Assembly: GCA_973895155.1 (NCBI GenBank)
Contig: OZ316892.1
Coordinates: 17,174,001 to 17,238,000 of the forward strand
Origin: Marsupella aquatica
Taxonomy: Eukaryota; Marchantiophyta
Length of the DNA stretch: 64,000 nt
Reading direction: 5' to 3'
A program made the translations under genes and the position numbers. Below are positions 12,386 through 22,996 of the stretch, piece by piece; positions within the stretch are counted from its first letter, which is position 1; every line of letters starts with the position of its first letter. The notes below the pieces were generated by a model that worked only from the letters and a program-made list of their open reading frames with translations, was not told the origin of the DNA and did no database searches.

Positions 12386-15300
12386 CTACTTGTGATGCAA
12401 TTGCAAAACCTGCAATACGTCACGGTGTCTAGAGAAACTCTCCAAAGGAATCACTTTGGTAAATGCGTCAGCCGGGTTGAGTTTACCATCAATCTTGACT
12501 AGCTCAAACAAATTATCAGACACAGCCTGCCTGATAAAATGGTACCTGACGTCAATGTGCTTCACTCTGCTGTCCATCACCTGGTTCACAACAAGGTGGA
12601 GCGCACTTTGACTATCACAATGGAGCTTCACATTCCCCTGTGGCAATCCCATTTCAGTGATAAGTCTATCCAACCAAATCGCTTCCTTTGCTGCTTCCGC
12701 AGCTGCAACATACTCCGCTTCTGTAGTAGACTGAGCAATACACTTCTGCAAAGTAGATCTCCAACTTATGCATCCACCGCCAAGTGTGAACACGTATCCT
12801 GTTGTTGATCTCCTTCGGTCCAAATCTTGTCCATAGTCAGAATCTACATAGCCAATCAATGATCTAGCATTCTTTGTATTTGCATCAAATAAAAGACCAT
12901 GATCCACGGTACCCTTCAAGTACCTGATAATCCACTTCACTGCTTCCCAGTGTACCTTCCCTGGATTCGACATGTACCTGCTCACCTTGCCCATAGCCAT
13001 GGCAAGATCAGGTCTAGTGCAAGTCATCAAATACATGAGACTCCCCACTGCCTTGTCATATGGAACCTTTGACATCAACCCCTTCTCTGTGTCATCCGTA
13101 GGACAGAACGCTGATGATAACTTGAAGTGTGGAGCCAACGGGGTACTTACTGGCTTGCTATTCTCCATGTTGAACCTTGCAATTACCTTCCTCGCATAAT
13201 TGCTCTGCGTCAACCATAGCTTGCCAGCCTCCAAGTCCCTAGTGATCTCCATACCCAAAATCCTCTTAGCTGGCCCTAAGTCCTTCATCTTAAACTCTGC
13301 ACTAAGCAGTGCCTTGAGCTTAACAATCTCAGACCTATCCTTGGCTGCAATTAGCATGTCATCCACATAAAGTACTAAAACAATGAACCCAAAGACAACA
13401 TTCTTCACCGGTTTTAAATACACACAAGGGTCAAATACACTTCTGTGAAAACCTTGTGACCGAATCCAATCGTCAAACCGCTTGTTCCACTGTCTTGGTG
13501 ACTGCTTCAACCCATACAAGGATTTCAGCAATCTGCAAACCAATTCCTCCTGTCCTCTCTTCACAAAACCTAGCGGTTGTCTCATGAAGATCACCTCTTC
13601 CAATGTGCCATAGAGGAAAGCTGTGACAACATCCATCTGATCTAGGAGCAGACCAAACATTACAACAAGTACACACAATAGTCGTATTGTAGAGTACTTA
13701 GCAACTGGTGAGAAGACCTCATTGTAATCCACACCTTTCTCTTGTGTGAATCCCTTTGCTACCAATCTAGCCTTGTAGACCTTCGATCCACCTCCTATGG
13801 AATTATCCTTTAGCTTGTAAATCCACTTGCTGTCCACCACTTGCTGACCCTTAGGCAGCTTAACAAGCTCCCAAGTTTTGTTGTCCTTTAGTGACTGCAT
13901 CTCCGTTTGCATTGCTGCAGTCCACTTCTGCTTCTCCTTTGAAGCACTTGCCTCATGAAATGAAGAAGGTTCTCCTTCTTCCAAAATTAACGCATCACCC
14001 TCATCATCAGCTGTAAAATCATCCTCTTGCAGTTGAGATGAATCAACCCACTGTCCATACCTTGGTGGAGCGCGTACAGTGCGACCAGATGTTCTTCTAG
14101 CCGATGACTCCGGTTGATCTGCGTGTGCTGGTACAATTTGAAGCTCAACAGCATCCACTTGCTGCTCACCAGCATCAACAAACTCCTCTGGTTCCTCTGG
14201 CACAGGAACCAGCTCCATAATTGGAGCAACTCCTTCTCTTCGGTCATGCACCTCATAACCAATCTCCCCCTCAACGAGATCCGGGATAGGAGATTTTCCT
14301 TTGTCAGTACGGGAGACCTGAGTATTCTCCCCCTCCTTCAATAATCTGGATTCATTGAAGGAAACATCCCTTCTAACAACGAGCTTACAGGCAATAGGAT
14401 CCCATAGCCTATAGGCTTTCACACCACTCTGGTACCCAAGAAAAACACATTTCCTGGAGGTAGGATCCAACTTGGTCCTATTCTGCTTTGGTGTGAGAGC
14501 ATATGCATCACTTCCAAAAACTACCAAGCCATGATAGTCTGCTTGCCGCTTATAGCGCATCTCAAACGGCGTTTTGAAATTGATAGCACTAGAAGGAGAA
14601 AGATTTACCAAATAAGCTGCGGTATTGACAGCTTCTGCCCAAAATTCTTGTGGTAAACCTGATTGGCTCAACATACTCCGTGACCGCTCCAACAGTGTCC
14701 GATTGAGCCTCTCAGCGACACCATTCTGCTGCGGAGTATAAACTGTGGTGAGATGGCGAGTTATCCCCTGTTCTGAATAGTACTCTTCAAATTCCATTGA
14801 AGTGTACTCCCCGCCGTTGTCTGACCTCAGACTCTTCACCCTTGTATCCAAACACTTGATCGTGTTTCCAGTCTGATTCTCCACCTGGGCCTTCCACTTC
14901 TTAAAAATGGACAAGACATCAGACTTATGCGTCATGAAATAAATCCACACAAATCTTGAGTAATCATCAATAAATGATACATAGTACAACTTTCCAGAGT
15001 GTGAGGGAGTCGGGGATGGACCCCACACGTCACTATGTATGTACTCAAGAACCGCTTTGGAACGATGAGTTCCAACACCAAAAGCACGACGATGTTGCTT
15101 TCCAAGAATGCAATGCTCACAAAACTCTAATTTACAAGATTGCAAATCAGAAATGAGTCCATTCTTCCGTAAGATAGCCAAACCCTTCTCACTCATGTGG
15201 CCTAGCCGTGAATGCCACAGTTGAGTCATCTCCTCGTGAGACTTGGTTACATTGGCATCTCCACATACAGTATTGCCCTGTAACACATACAAATTCTTTT

Positions 15301-15658
15301 GTCTACTCCCCTTCAAAATCACTGTCTCTCCCGACCTGACTTGAAGTTCACCATCAATAACGCTCCATTGATGACCATTTGAATCCAACACACCGAGTGA
15401 AATCAGATTCCTACGCATGCCAGGTACATACCTGACTCCGGATACTGTGCGCACAGCGCCATCAAACATTTGAATCTTCACAGACCCAATTCCCTCAATT
15501 TGACAGGAGTGATCATTTCCCATCAGAACTGAACCGTTTGAAACAGAGTAAGAACTGAAAAACTCACGAATGTAACAAATATGAAAAGAGCAAGCACAAT
15601 CAAGAATCCACACATCATCTGCTCTCCTAGATAACGTGCACAGGGCATACCCTCGGCT
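12386..15658 (-). CDS. Copia Pol: protease, integrase, reverse transcriptase, RNase H
   Basis: An uninterrupted frame; counted from the Met at 15613 it is 1075 residues. At the N-terminus the protease motif reads WILDCACSFHIC; copia proteases normally have D-S/T-G/A, so the second active-site residue is changed. The pre-integrase zinc domain (HSRLGHM...CEHCILGK) is near 130-175. The integrase catalytic triad is D195 (SDVWGPS), D265 (RSDNGGEY) and E301 (GVAERLN), with D-35-E spacing. Reverse transcriptase starts near 590 with the YVDDM box at about 749. RNase H follows with DSDYGQD, STTEAEY and DSQSAL, ending with ADAFTK. It is in the same frame as gag, separated only by a TGA at 15659-15661. 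The polymerase domains look competent; the protease is doubtful. Confidence 0.95.
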   Translation of the reverse strand, partial: SRGYALCTLSRRADDVWILDCACSFHICYIREFFSSYSVSNGSVLMGNDHSCQIEGIGSVKIQMFDGAVRTVSGVRYVPGMRRNLISLGVLDSNGHQWSVIDGELQVRSGETVILKGSRQKNLYVLQGNTVCGDANVTKSHEEMTQLWHSRLGHMSEKGLAILRKNGLISDLQSCKLEFCEHCILGKQHRRAFGVGTHRSKAVLEYIHSDVWGPSPTPSHSGKLYYVSFIDDYSRFVWIYFMTHKSDVLSIFKKWKAQVENQTGNTIKCLDTRVKSLRSDNGGEYTSMEFEEYYSEQGITRHLTTVYTPQQNGVAERLNRTLLERSRSMLSQSGLPQEFWAEAVNTAAYLVNLSPSSAINFKTPFEMRYKRQADYHGLVVFGSDAYALTPKQNRTKLDPTSRKCVFLGYQSGVKAYRLWDPIACKLVVRRDVSFNESRLLKEGENTQVSRTDKGKSPIPDLVEGEIGYEVHDRREGVAPIMELVPVPEEPEEFVDAGEQQVDAVELQIVPAHADQPESSARRTSGRTVRAPPRYGQWVDSSQLQEDDFTADDEGDALILEEGEPSSFHEASASKEKQKWTAAMQTEMQSLKDNKTWELVKLPKGQQVVDSKWIYKLKDNSIGGGSKVYKARLVAKGFTQEKGVDYNEVFSPVAKYSTIRLLCVLVVMFGLLLDQMDVVTAFLYGTLEEVIFMRQPLGFVKRGQEELVCRLLKSLYGLKQSPRQWNKRFDDWIRSQGFHRSVFDPCVYLKPVKNVVFGFIVLVLYVDDMLIAAKDRSEIVKLKALLSAEFKMKDLGPAKRILGMEITRDLEAGKLWLTQSNYARKVIARFNMENSKPVSTPLAPHFKLSSAFCPTDDTEKGLMSKVPYDKAVGSLMYLMTCTRPDLAMAMGKVSRYMSNPGKVHWEAVKWIIRYLKGTVDHGLLFDANTKNARSLIGYVDSDYGQDLDRRRSTTGYVFTLGGGCISWRSTLQKCIAQSTTEAEYVAAAEAAKEAIWLDRLITEMGLPQGNVKLHCDSQSALHLVVNQVMDSRVKHIDVRYHFIRQAVSDNLFELVKIDGKLNPADAFTKVIPLESFSRHRDVLQVLQLHHK

Positions 15659-16573
15659 TCATAAAACATACTCATCATTGAGTAAATCAGCTTCTCCATC
15701 AGCCCTAGCCACATTTGCCGATGAAGTTTCCGCTGGTTTTCCCTTACAGTCTTGCTTGAAGTGTCCAACTTGGTTGCACTTCCAACATGTCACCTGCCTC
15801 CTCTGAGGGGATTTACCCTTGGACTTAGATCTGGATTTAGATCTAAACTGGGTTCTACGGTCCCCAGTTGGTCGCTGCATACTCCTCCCACGGTTAACAT
15901 TGAGGGCAACACCAGATGATGAAGGCTGTGACGTGATGTGCATCTTCTGCTGAAGATCATCACTAAGCAGAGAACTTACCACGTCATTGTATGAAATGGT
16001 ATCCCTATCACGATGCAACAACACTCGTGATAGGGACTGGTAAGATGGAGGCAATGAACTAAGAAGTTGCAGAGCCTTCGTCTCATCATTCAAAGTCTTC
16101 CCAAGGTTTTCCAAGTCAACAACCATGTCGTTGAAAGCATCCACATGGTCTTGCAACTTCGTACCAGATTCCTTCATCCTGAAACTCATCAGTTTGTAGG
16201 AAGTGTAGAGCCGGTTCGACAACTCCTTGCGGTGATACTTGCTCTGCAATTCCGCAAACAAGGACATGCAATCCTTATGTGCACCCAACTGCTTGATGAT
16301 GGGAGGCATGAGATAGAGTGTAACACACCACACTCCCTGCTCCTCCATGCGGTCTCATTGTTTCTCATCAACATCATCTTCACGAGGGCTCAGCAGTTGG
16401 CCCATCCCTGACGCATAAAGCACTCCCTTCACCTGCTTCTCCCATAGCAAGTAGTCAGAGCGCCCATCATACTTTGTCACTTCATACTTGGGTCCCCCAA
16501 GCTTGAAAGTCCCCATCTTCTTCTTTACCGTGAGCTCCGGTAGTAGTAGTGCTTCCTCCACCACACGCCGCAC
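15659..16573 (-). pseudogene. Copia Gag with CCHC knuckle, one internal TGA
   Basis: Forms the virus-like particle. From the ATG at 16573 the frame encodes a UBN2-like Gag (KYEVTKYDGRSDYLLWEKQVKGVL), then meets TGA at 16355-16357 after DVDEKQ. It resumes in the same frame from 16348 (LYLMPPIIKQLGAHKDC...). The nucleocapsid knuckle CWKCNQVGHFKQDC lies at about 15749-15790. The frame ends at TGA 15659, just before protease. An ATG further upstream at 16692 (MSDSEEFFEDVEL) opens a different frame, so either the start is at 16573 or a frameshift separates them. Confidence 0.85.
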
Positions 16574-17832
16574 CGGTGATGTATCGGTGTCACGTGCTCT
16601 TCCTCCTGCTCCTCTCTCTGCCCTTGAAACCTCCGCGGTGATCCTCGTGCTTCAAGTTCCACGTCTTCAAAAAACTCCTCCGAATCACTCATATGAGAAA
16701 GTCACAAAAAATGTTGTTTTTCACAACTTCTCAAAAAACTCGAAACTCAACACCGCCGCGTAGCCCACAAAGCTAGGAGTCCAATACTGAAAACCGAAAT
16801 CAAAATCGAAATTTGACGGAAAAGTTATTCAAATTTTGGTCGAGGTGGGTAAAACCTTGGGAAACTCCCCCGTTTAGACCACCTCAGGGAATAACCGAAA
16901 TACCAAGTACAACCCGTTGTCGAAATTGCGATGTGATTGGTGCGCTGCATTGCCAACTTCAATGGCTATGACCTCGCCGAAAAATAACCAAAAAAGTTAC
17001 CGTTCGGCGGATGAAATCTTTGTCGGACGGTCAAAAAATAGCTCTCTGGTTTTTTGGAATATTCTATGACCCTTGTACAGGCCCTGTGGGAATTTTGGAA
17101 GAACAATCGAGGGGCTGACATGTGTCCTCGAACCCCCAAAACCCCCTACCACCTTTCGTCGTCGAAATCTGGTCGCGCGCGCAGAAAATACACACGGCAG
17201 AATGTACCCCTCGACACCAAACGCAAGATATCTCACTCGGGTTTTGACGAAATCAAGATCCGATTTCAGATTTGGAAACTAGACTCCGAGGCGATGAAGA
17301 TCGATATAAGAAGCACCCAAAACAAGGAAAGAACAAGGGAGAAAAAAATTGGTAAAGATGACAGATTTCTCTCAATTGCCATAGCCAATTTCGAATCAGT
17401 TTTTCAAAGAGAAAAAAATGGTACCTTGTCAACAACGAATGTTGATCAATTGCACTTGGTGCCGTCACCAAGTCCAACAAGGTAATTGATTTTGCTTAGC
17501 CTTTCTCTTTGCATCAAAGAGCCAATCCCGGACTCAAAAACAATCGTCTTGCCTCAATCTCTCCGTTGAGTCAAAACACTTGACGCTTCTCCCTCCGAGT
17601 CGATTGCCAACTTTCTTCACAAAATCCAGAAGGACAAAAACTTAGATCTCTCTGCACCACGAGCTCCGTTCAACGATTTCTTCACACTGTTAGAAAGCTC
17701 TTGCCCTAATCTATCCGTTGAGCCCATAAACTCCAAGTTCCATGCGATGGAACTCTGGAAAATCCACCAACACTCAACGCTGGAAAAACCGTCATGAAAT
17801 CCCGTCACGAACACACGTCACCTCCCAAGCAT

Positions 17833-17844
17833 GCTCTGATACCA
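17833..17844 (-). other. Copia primer binding site (tRNA-iMet)
   Basis: The minus strand reads TGGTATCAGAGC two bases inside the 5' LTR. This is the standard plant initiator tRNA-Met complement. The 1.1 kb between here and the Gag start (16693-17832) is the element leader. Confidence 0.93.
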
Positions 17845-17846
17845 AT

Positions 17847-18267
17847 TGTTGAGCATAGACGACGATCGCAACGGCAAGCCCATGAACCATCCAACGCACA
17901 ATAGTCGACACAAGAGATACGTGGTTCACCTCCTTGAGGCTACGTCCACGGGAACACACAAGAGAGCTTTACTGAACTCTAAGCCCGTCGGCTATACCGA
18001 GTCTCCATAGTGTACGCTCTCCCTATCTCTCAAGTGGCTCCATAACAATGAGCCTTGGTTCTACCTCTCCAAGCACACATGCCTCTTATGATATAGTGTG
18101 CAACTTAGTTGTACCTAACCACATAGTTGTACCTAATCACGTAGTTGTACCTAACCACATAGTTGTACCTAATCATGTAGTTGTACCTAACCACGTAGTT
18201 GTACCAACCCACGTTGTTGTACCAACCACGTCATACCTAACCTAGACGTAAGAGTAAATACCCAACA
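17847..18267 (-). repeat. Copia 5' LTR (right)
   Basis: 421 bp, nearly identical to the left copy, with TG...CA ends and followed by the GACCC target duplication at 18268-18272. The promoter for the element RNA should lie here on the minus strand. Confidence 0.95.
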
Positions 18268-18474
18268 GACCCGACCAACTATCAGCTAGTCCAAGTCCTT
18301 AGTGTGTGTCCCCAGCTTGGCTCCTTGCCTCACTAGTGCCACGTCTCATTGCCCACAAGTCTCCCCATGCTAAGTCATCCCCGGATGGCCTATCCGGGCT
18401 TGGACCATAAGGGAGCTTGGCGTCGGAGTCAGCTACGCCGGAGCTAAGTGTTAAGGTAGTCGAGTTCCGCGACT
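18268..18474 (-). repeat. Gypsy 5' LTR (right), outer part
   Basis: Continues the LTR cut at 11773. It matches 4675-4880, ending at CGACT without the final TGCA seen in the left LTR. Sequence beyond (GGGCCTCAATCC...) does not match the element. Confidence 0.85.
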
Positions 18475-18529
18475 GGGCCTCAATCCAAGGGGACTCTAAT
18501 ATCATGCAGGGGAATAAACACCCTAAAAG

Positions 18530-18760
18530 TCAAGTCAATAAAGTTTTTTTAAGGAAATGTTTACCCATAATTTAATAGAATATTCCAAAAATATTCCAAA
18601 TTTTGATTTAAAAAAAGCCTATGATTCTTATAATTTTCAAAATTGGATTTAAATAACCTTAATGTTCTTCAACAAAAATTTAAAAGTATTTCGCTAAACC
18701 CAATAAAACAACTCTATACTTATTCGCATGTGATGGGTCGGAAGAAAAGAAGTGAGGACC
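18530..18760 (+). repeat. Dispersed ~230-bp AT-rich repeat, copy 1
   Basis: Direct homologue of 39357-39592. Both copies contain GAATATTC...GAATATTC-like pairs, AAAATTGGATT, TTCTTCAACAAAA and a right edge GTGATGGGTCG(G/A)AAGAAAAG followed by AAGTGAGGACCC. It has no coding capacity. The sharp shared right block suggests a mobile element end or an old duplication. Confidence 0.7.
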
Positions 18761-21700
18761 CTGGGGTTTTAGCTTATGGCCTCATAAACCATGTTACCTC
18801 TATCATGAACCCTAAGCATCAAGTTCCACATGCATCAACATACCCTCCTTTGCCTCAACAATATACTCGAGTGTACCTGGTGGAATGATGAAGGCCTAAA
18901 CACTCTAAACTTGATATGATTGAGGGTGTTCATATCTAAACCAATTCCTATCCACTAAGACATGGGAAAAAGATCCAAGGTCTGGTGAGAACACTCAATG
19001 TTGGTAATATGCAAATTTTGCAATGTATGTTTCATTTTAAGTCATACATGATAGAGCAAAACATGGCGGGCAAAGGTTTAAGGATTTATCAAAATGTTCT
19101 ACAAACTGTCAAAAGTTATTTGCAAATGATGGAAAAGTAAACTTAGTTGTTATGAGATATTATGTAATTTTTGTCTTAGTTAAATAATGACTAATAGTTA
19201 TGTGATATCATGTCATTGAGTGTTAGACACTTATAATGTTCATTTTGTAAACTTTTCACCAAGTGAACAATGTCATTAATATTATTATATTTTTAGTCAA
19301 ATTATATTCATTATAAATATTTATTCTTTTTACATAATTAAATTAAATTTCTTATTCATGCCTTTGTCATTAATGACTATATTAACAAATACTAAGGAAA
19401 TGTACACTGTCTAGACTCTTTTAAAGGCAAACATACATTTTTTGCACTCAAAATTACACTTGGCCAAATGCACTCAAATGTACACTTTTTAAGTCTGATA
19501 TACACTTTGTTATCCCTAAATATACTATTTTCATTAGCCAAATGTACACAAATCAAATATTAATACACTTTTAATAAATAGATTAATTAAAACATTTTTA
19601 TGAATATATACAAGAGTAAAATATGGGAAGAAAAAGGGTAAACCTAAAAACATTTAAAGATAATAATGAATTTTGATGTACAAGCTAGGCCCTTAGTGGG
19701 AAGTATCTCAATGCGCAGTAGGTGGTAAGTATGGTTAGGGTTTCGAGAGTGGGTCAAGTGTTTGTGGTGAAGAGGATCCTTCTTTTTTTACATGTGATGG
19801 ACCCATCTACAAAAAGAGACATTGAAACATGATCCTTACACTGCATTCAAAGTGGAAACATATGCTCTAGAAATGGATATTTTTGATGGTAGCACTAGAA
19901 TCAAGGTATAGTGAGCAACGGCTGATAGTGTGACCCCATACGTGATGGAAATATTGTTGGCTTTATATAAACAGTATTGTGCGGACTTGACCCAAAGCTA
20001 AGGGCCAATTGTGAGTGGATTTTTACTAATGGTCCAATCAAGGGTCCAATGTTGGCACCATATGGTGAGACATTCATAAGACCATTGCTTAGTTCTTGCT
20101 ACTAGGACCATTAGAGCATACAATGAATTATTTACACACTATGAGTGGAATTAGGGTGTCACGTCATTATCTCTACCGTATGTTGACCAGACACTTACCA
20201 CTATGTATATGGCAATTGGCCTCATTTCGGACTAATTTAATTTAAGGCCTCGGTCCTTTTGTATGATTTATGTCAAATGAATGCTTCTTTCCTTTAATTG
20301 TTATCTTTTGAATGAGTGGTGTCAAGTGTGTCTCTATCTTGTTTTCCCTAGTATATACATACTAAAATTTCTTTTGGTTGTATTGTCCATAGAATGTGCA
20401 ACTCTCACAACATTTTTTACCACAAACCAAGAGCAACATATCAAAAGATGGGTATGCCAAATGAAGGAGAACCATCATAAACTAATTCCTCATCAAGTGA
20501 TGATGTAAGTGATGCTAATGAGGAAGCCACATCTCATTCACATGACCAAGATAGAGTCATGGATGACTTTATGGTTGATTGATTTGGTGTCGATGTTGAA
20601 AATGGTGTGTTTGGCGTCAACCTTGATGGAGCCACTCCTCCAAATGACCCACAACCACAACATACTCCAGAGTAGCAACAATAGTCAAACGAGGGAGAGA
20701 CACGAGCTTGAACTCTTATCTTTGAGGGAGCCAATTTGAATAATCTTTTTGCCATATTGGGGGTGTTGAACATTCAAGCAAAACACAAAGCAAACAATTT
20801 TTAGTTATCAGACATATTTGAGTAACTATTGTCATGGCCAAATATTACCCACAAAGAATGTGTTGCCACAAATTTGCAAGGATTGATCCATTGGCATGGA
20901 CAGTGTTATCATTCATGTGTATGTGAATGATTGCATGTTATTTCAAGTAGCAATGTCAATATTATATAGATAGCATAATGTGCCATGAGCCTTGATATGA
21001 GCCCAACATACTAACCCAAAAGTTGTCAAGGAAAGCGGTTGTTGGTTTCCCATTGTTCATTGCTTGTTGCACTGTATGTATAGATGTTTTGACTTGGCCG
21101 AGTTGATGATATGGCACAAAAAATTGATCGGAGCCTGGTGTGATGCAATTACTAAGTAGCTTACTCTCCAGCCTACTCACAAACATGTGGAGTCAATATG
21201 GCCAGAGTTTGCTCATGACCATTGGCGCATATGCATTTGGGTTGGCATTAGATGGGGTGAGCCCTCACTTACTTCGAGGCAAGAGAAGACGTACATTTGT
21301 TTGGCTGGTGGTTCTCATGAATTACAACCTTCCACCATATTTTGGCAGTTTGTGGGGGTAATTAGGTAACTTTTCTAAAGGGTAACTTCAATTCTACTTT
21401 CTCATGCCAAAGTGATGGGAGTTTAATACGATGGGTCGCAAAGGTGTTTTCCATAGTTTTATGGTATCTTAAACCAAAATATAGTTGAAGTTGTGCACAC
21501 TAGCCTCTAGGGAAATTAATATGTGGACCCCCATGATCATCCAAGGAATGTGTGTGTGATGAAGTGACATCAATTTTTAGCAAGGCGGTAATCGACGGTT
21601 TTGAGTCTCCCGATGGTCTTGGTGTGTGCTCGTACAAAAGAAAACGCTCAAAAGATAGTGGAAGGTTGAATGTGGAGGAATTGAGTTTTTTTTACGATTT

Positions 21701-22119
21701 TTGCTTACACATTGGAGAAATCGTGTTTCCACCATTCCTGATTGATCGTTTGTGAGTTAAATTGAGCATTATTGCCATAAGACAAACTAGAGGACAACAC
21801 TTGGGTGTTGGCAAAAGAGCGCTTATCGATTCGGTGGAAAACATACAAAACAAACGAGCCATCACTTCACATGAATGATTTGTAGTTTTTGTAATTAAGA
21901 AAACTATGGTGTGAGGGGGAGATCAACAATTGTTTCTTTGACATAGAGGTTGCATTTGGCGTCAATCTGTGTTCAGAGTGAGCTTCAGTTGAAAACTATA
22001 GGGATGCAAACAATTCAAGCCGGGAAGCAAGCATTGTGAGCAAGGGATGGCGACGTAATCAAAGAAATCAGTTTGCAACAGCTAAGTTTGTGATAGTGAC
22101 GAGATTGTGATATCTCTTA
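18761..22119. other. Gene-free stretch with unrecognised decayed sequence
   Basis: AT-rich, no known gene. Around 21180-21370 the plus strand has a run of codons with biased composition (WPEFAHDHWRICIWVGIRW... then SHELQPSTIFWQFVG), which looks like a decayed coding fragment. I do not recognise it and stops follow quickly. Between 19400 and 19620 ATGTACAC-type words recur without a clear period. Confidence 0.3.
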
Positions 22120-22645
22120 ATCGAGAAAGGGTTTCCAATGAGCCTCAGATTGACAAATTTTGTCAAGTTCCAAATGAGTTTTTGAATTTGTTTGCCTTTC
22201 CAATGAGTGTGAGTATAAGAAATTTTGATCATGAGTTCATGAATTCTTTTAGCTTTCCAACATTGAGTCCGAAATTGACAAATTTCATGTCAAATTTTGT
22301 CATGGTACTAAAGAGATCATGAGGTTTTCAATCTCTCTAGCTTTTTAATGTGTGACATTGAGATTATTAGTCAAGAATTAGAGAAATCATGAGTATTTGA
22401 ATTTCTCTAGCTTTCCAATGAACCTAACATTGATAGATTTTGTCAAGTACTAAGGAGATGATGAGTTTTTAATTTTAGTTTAGCTTTCCAATGAATATGA
22501 CATTGAGAGATTTTATCAAGACAGTACTAAAGAGGACATGAGTTTCTAAATCTTGATCTTGAGTTTTCCAATGAATCAAACATGGATAGATTTTATCAAG
22601 TACTAAGGAGATTGATTATTTAGTTTTACAATGTGAAGCCAAAGC
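22120..22645 (+). repeat. Degenerate ~75-80-bp tandem array
   Basis: About seven diverged copies of a unit resembling CTTTCCAATGA...GACATTGA...AGATTTTGTCAAGTACTAA...GAG...ATGAGTTT. The words TTTCCAATGA and TTTTRTCAAG recur in the same order across the block. It is non-coding; function unknown. Confidence 0.8.
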
Positions 22646-22739
22646 GGTTTTAACTATGTACATTTATATCGATTGGTTTTTTCAAATTTGCAAACAATTA
22701 TTTAAATATAAAGCATTTTGATATAAAACATTGATATAA

Positions 22740-22996
22740 ATTTGACAAACATCAAAATGGTAACTTTATTTTACTAAATGACATATCTTTCTTTCTATTT
22801 TGGTTTTTTTACGTTTAATATTTACGGCATGGTGCCCCAAAAATTACATTGCTTTTGCCACAAACAGGAATGTGCACGTTTGTTATTGTTAAAAGTAGGA
22901 TCATTCCTCTTTGTGGCTGGTTGTGGTGATGTGGTGCAACCTCGTGGCAAGGAATTTGCAAGAGACCTCTCATGCATGGGGATCCGTAAATAAATA
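22740..22996 (-). repeat. Dispersed ~270-bp repeat, copy 2
   Basis: The reverse complement aligns with 2514-2800 and 38246-38500: GGATCCCCATGCATGAGAGG (left block), TTTTTGGGGCACCATGCCGT (middle) and an AT-rich right part. This is the only copy of the three in minus orientation. Confidence 0.65.

Larger units (their letters stand above)
11774..18267 (-). mobile_element. Ty1/copia retrotransposon, recent, nested in the gypsy LTR
   Basis: A 6494-bp element on the minus strand with 421-bp LTRs (11774-12194 and 17847-18267), an initiator tRNA-Met primer site, a purine tract and one gag-pol frame. GACCC flanks both ends (11769-11773 and 18268-18272), and the gypsy LTR reads straight through if the insert and one GACCC are removed. 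The LTRs differ at only two positions that I could find, so insertion is young relative to the decayed host element. Domain order protease-integrase-reverse transcriptase-RNase H is diagnostic of copia. Confidence 0.97.
3404..18474 (-). mobile_element. Ty3/gypsy chromovirus, decayed, interrupted by a copia element
   Basis: An LTR retrotransposon on the minus strand, about 8.5 kb once the nested copia insert is removed. Order in the sense direction: 5' LTR (right), tRNA-iMet primer site, acidic N-terminal Gag region, Gag with CCHC knuckle, aspartic protease, reverse transcriptase, RNase H, integrase with C-terminal chromodomain, polypurine tract, 3' LTR (left). The chromodomain places it among chromoviruses. 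Many in-frame stops and at least two frame changes show it cannot make its proteins. The outer right LTR end lacks the terminal TGCA present in the left LTR, and I could not identify a target duplication. Confidence 0.93.

Noticed and set aside
12539-15156. Plus-strand open frames within the copia element
   Set aside because: They are antisense to the intact Pol frame and show no domain features.
18475-18490. Target duplication of the gypsy element
   Set aside because: The bases left of 3404 (GGCCAG) and right of 18474 (GGGCC) do not give a clean 4-6 bp match, and the right LTR end seems to have lost its terminal TGCA.
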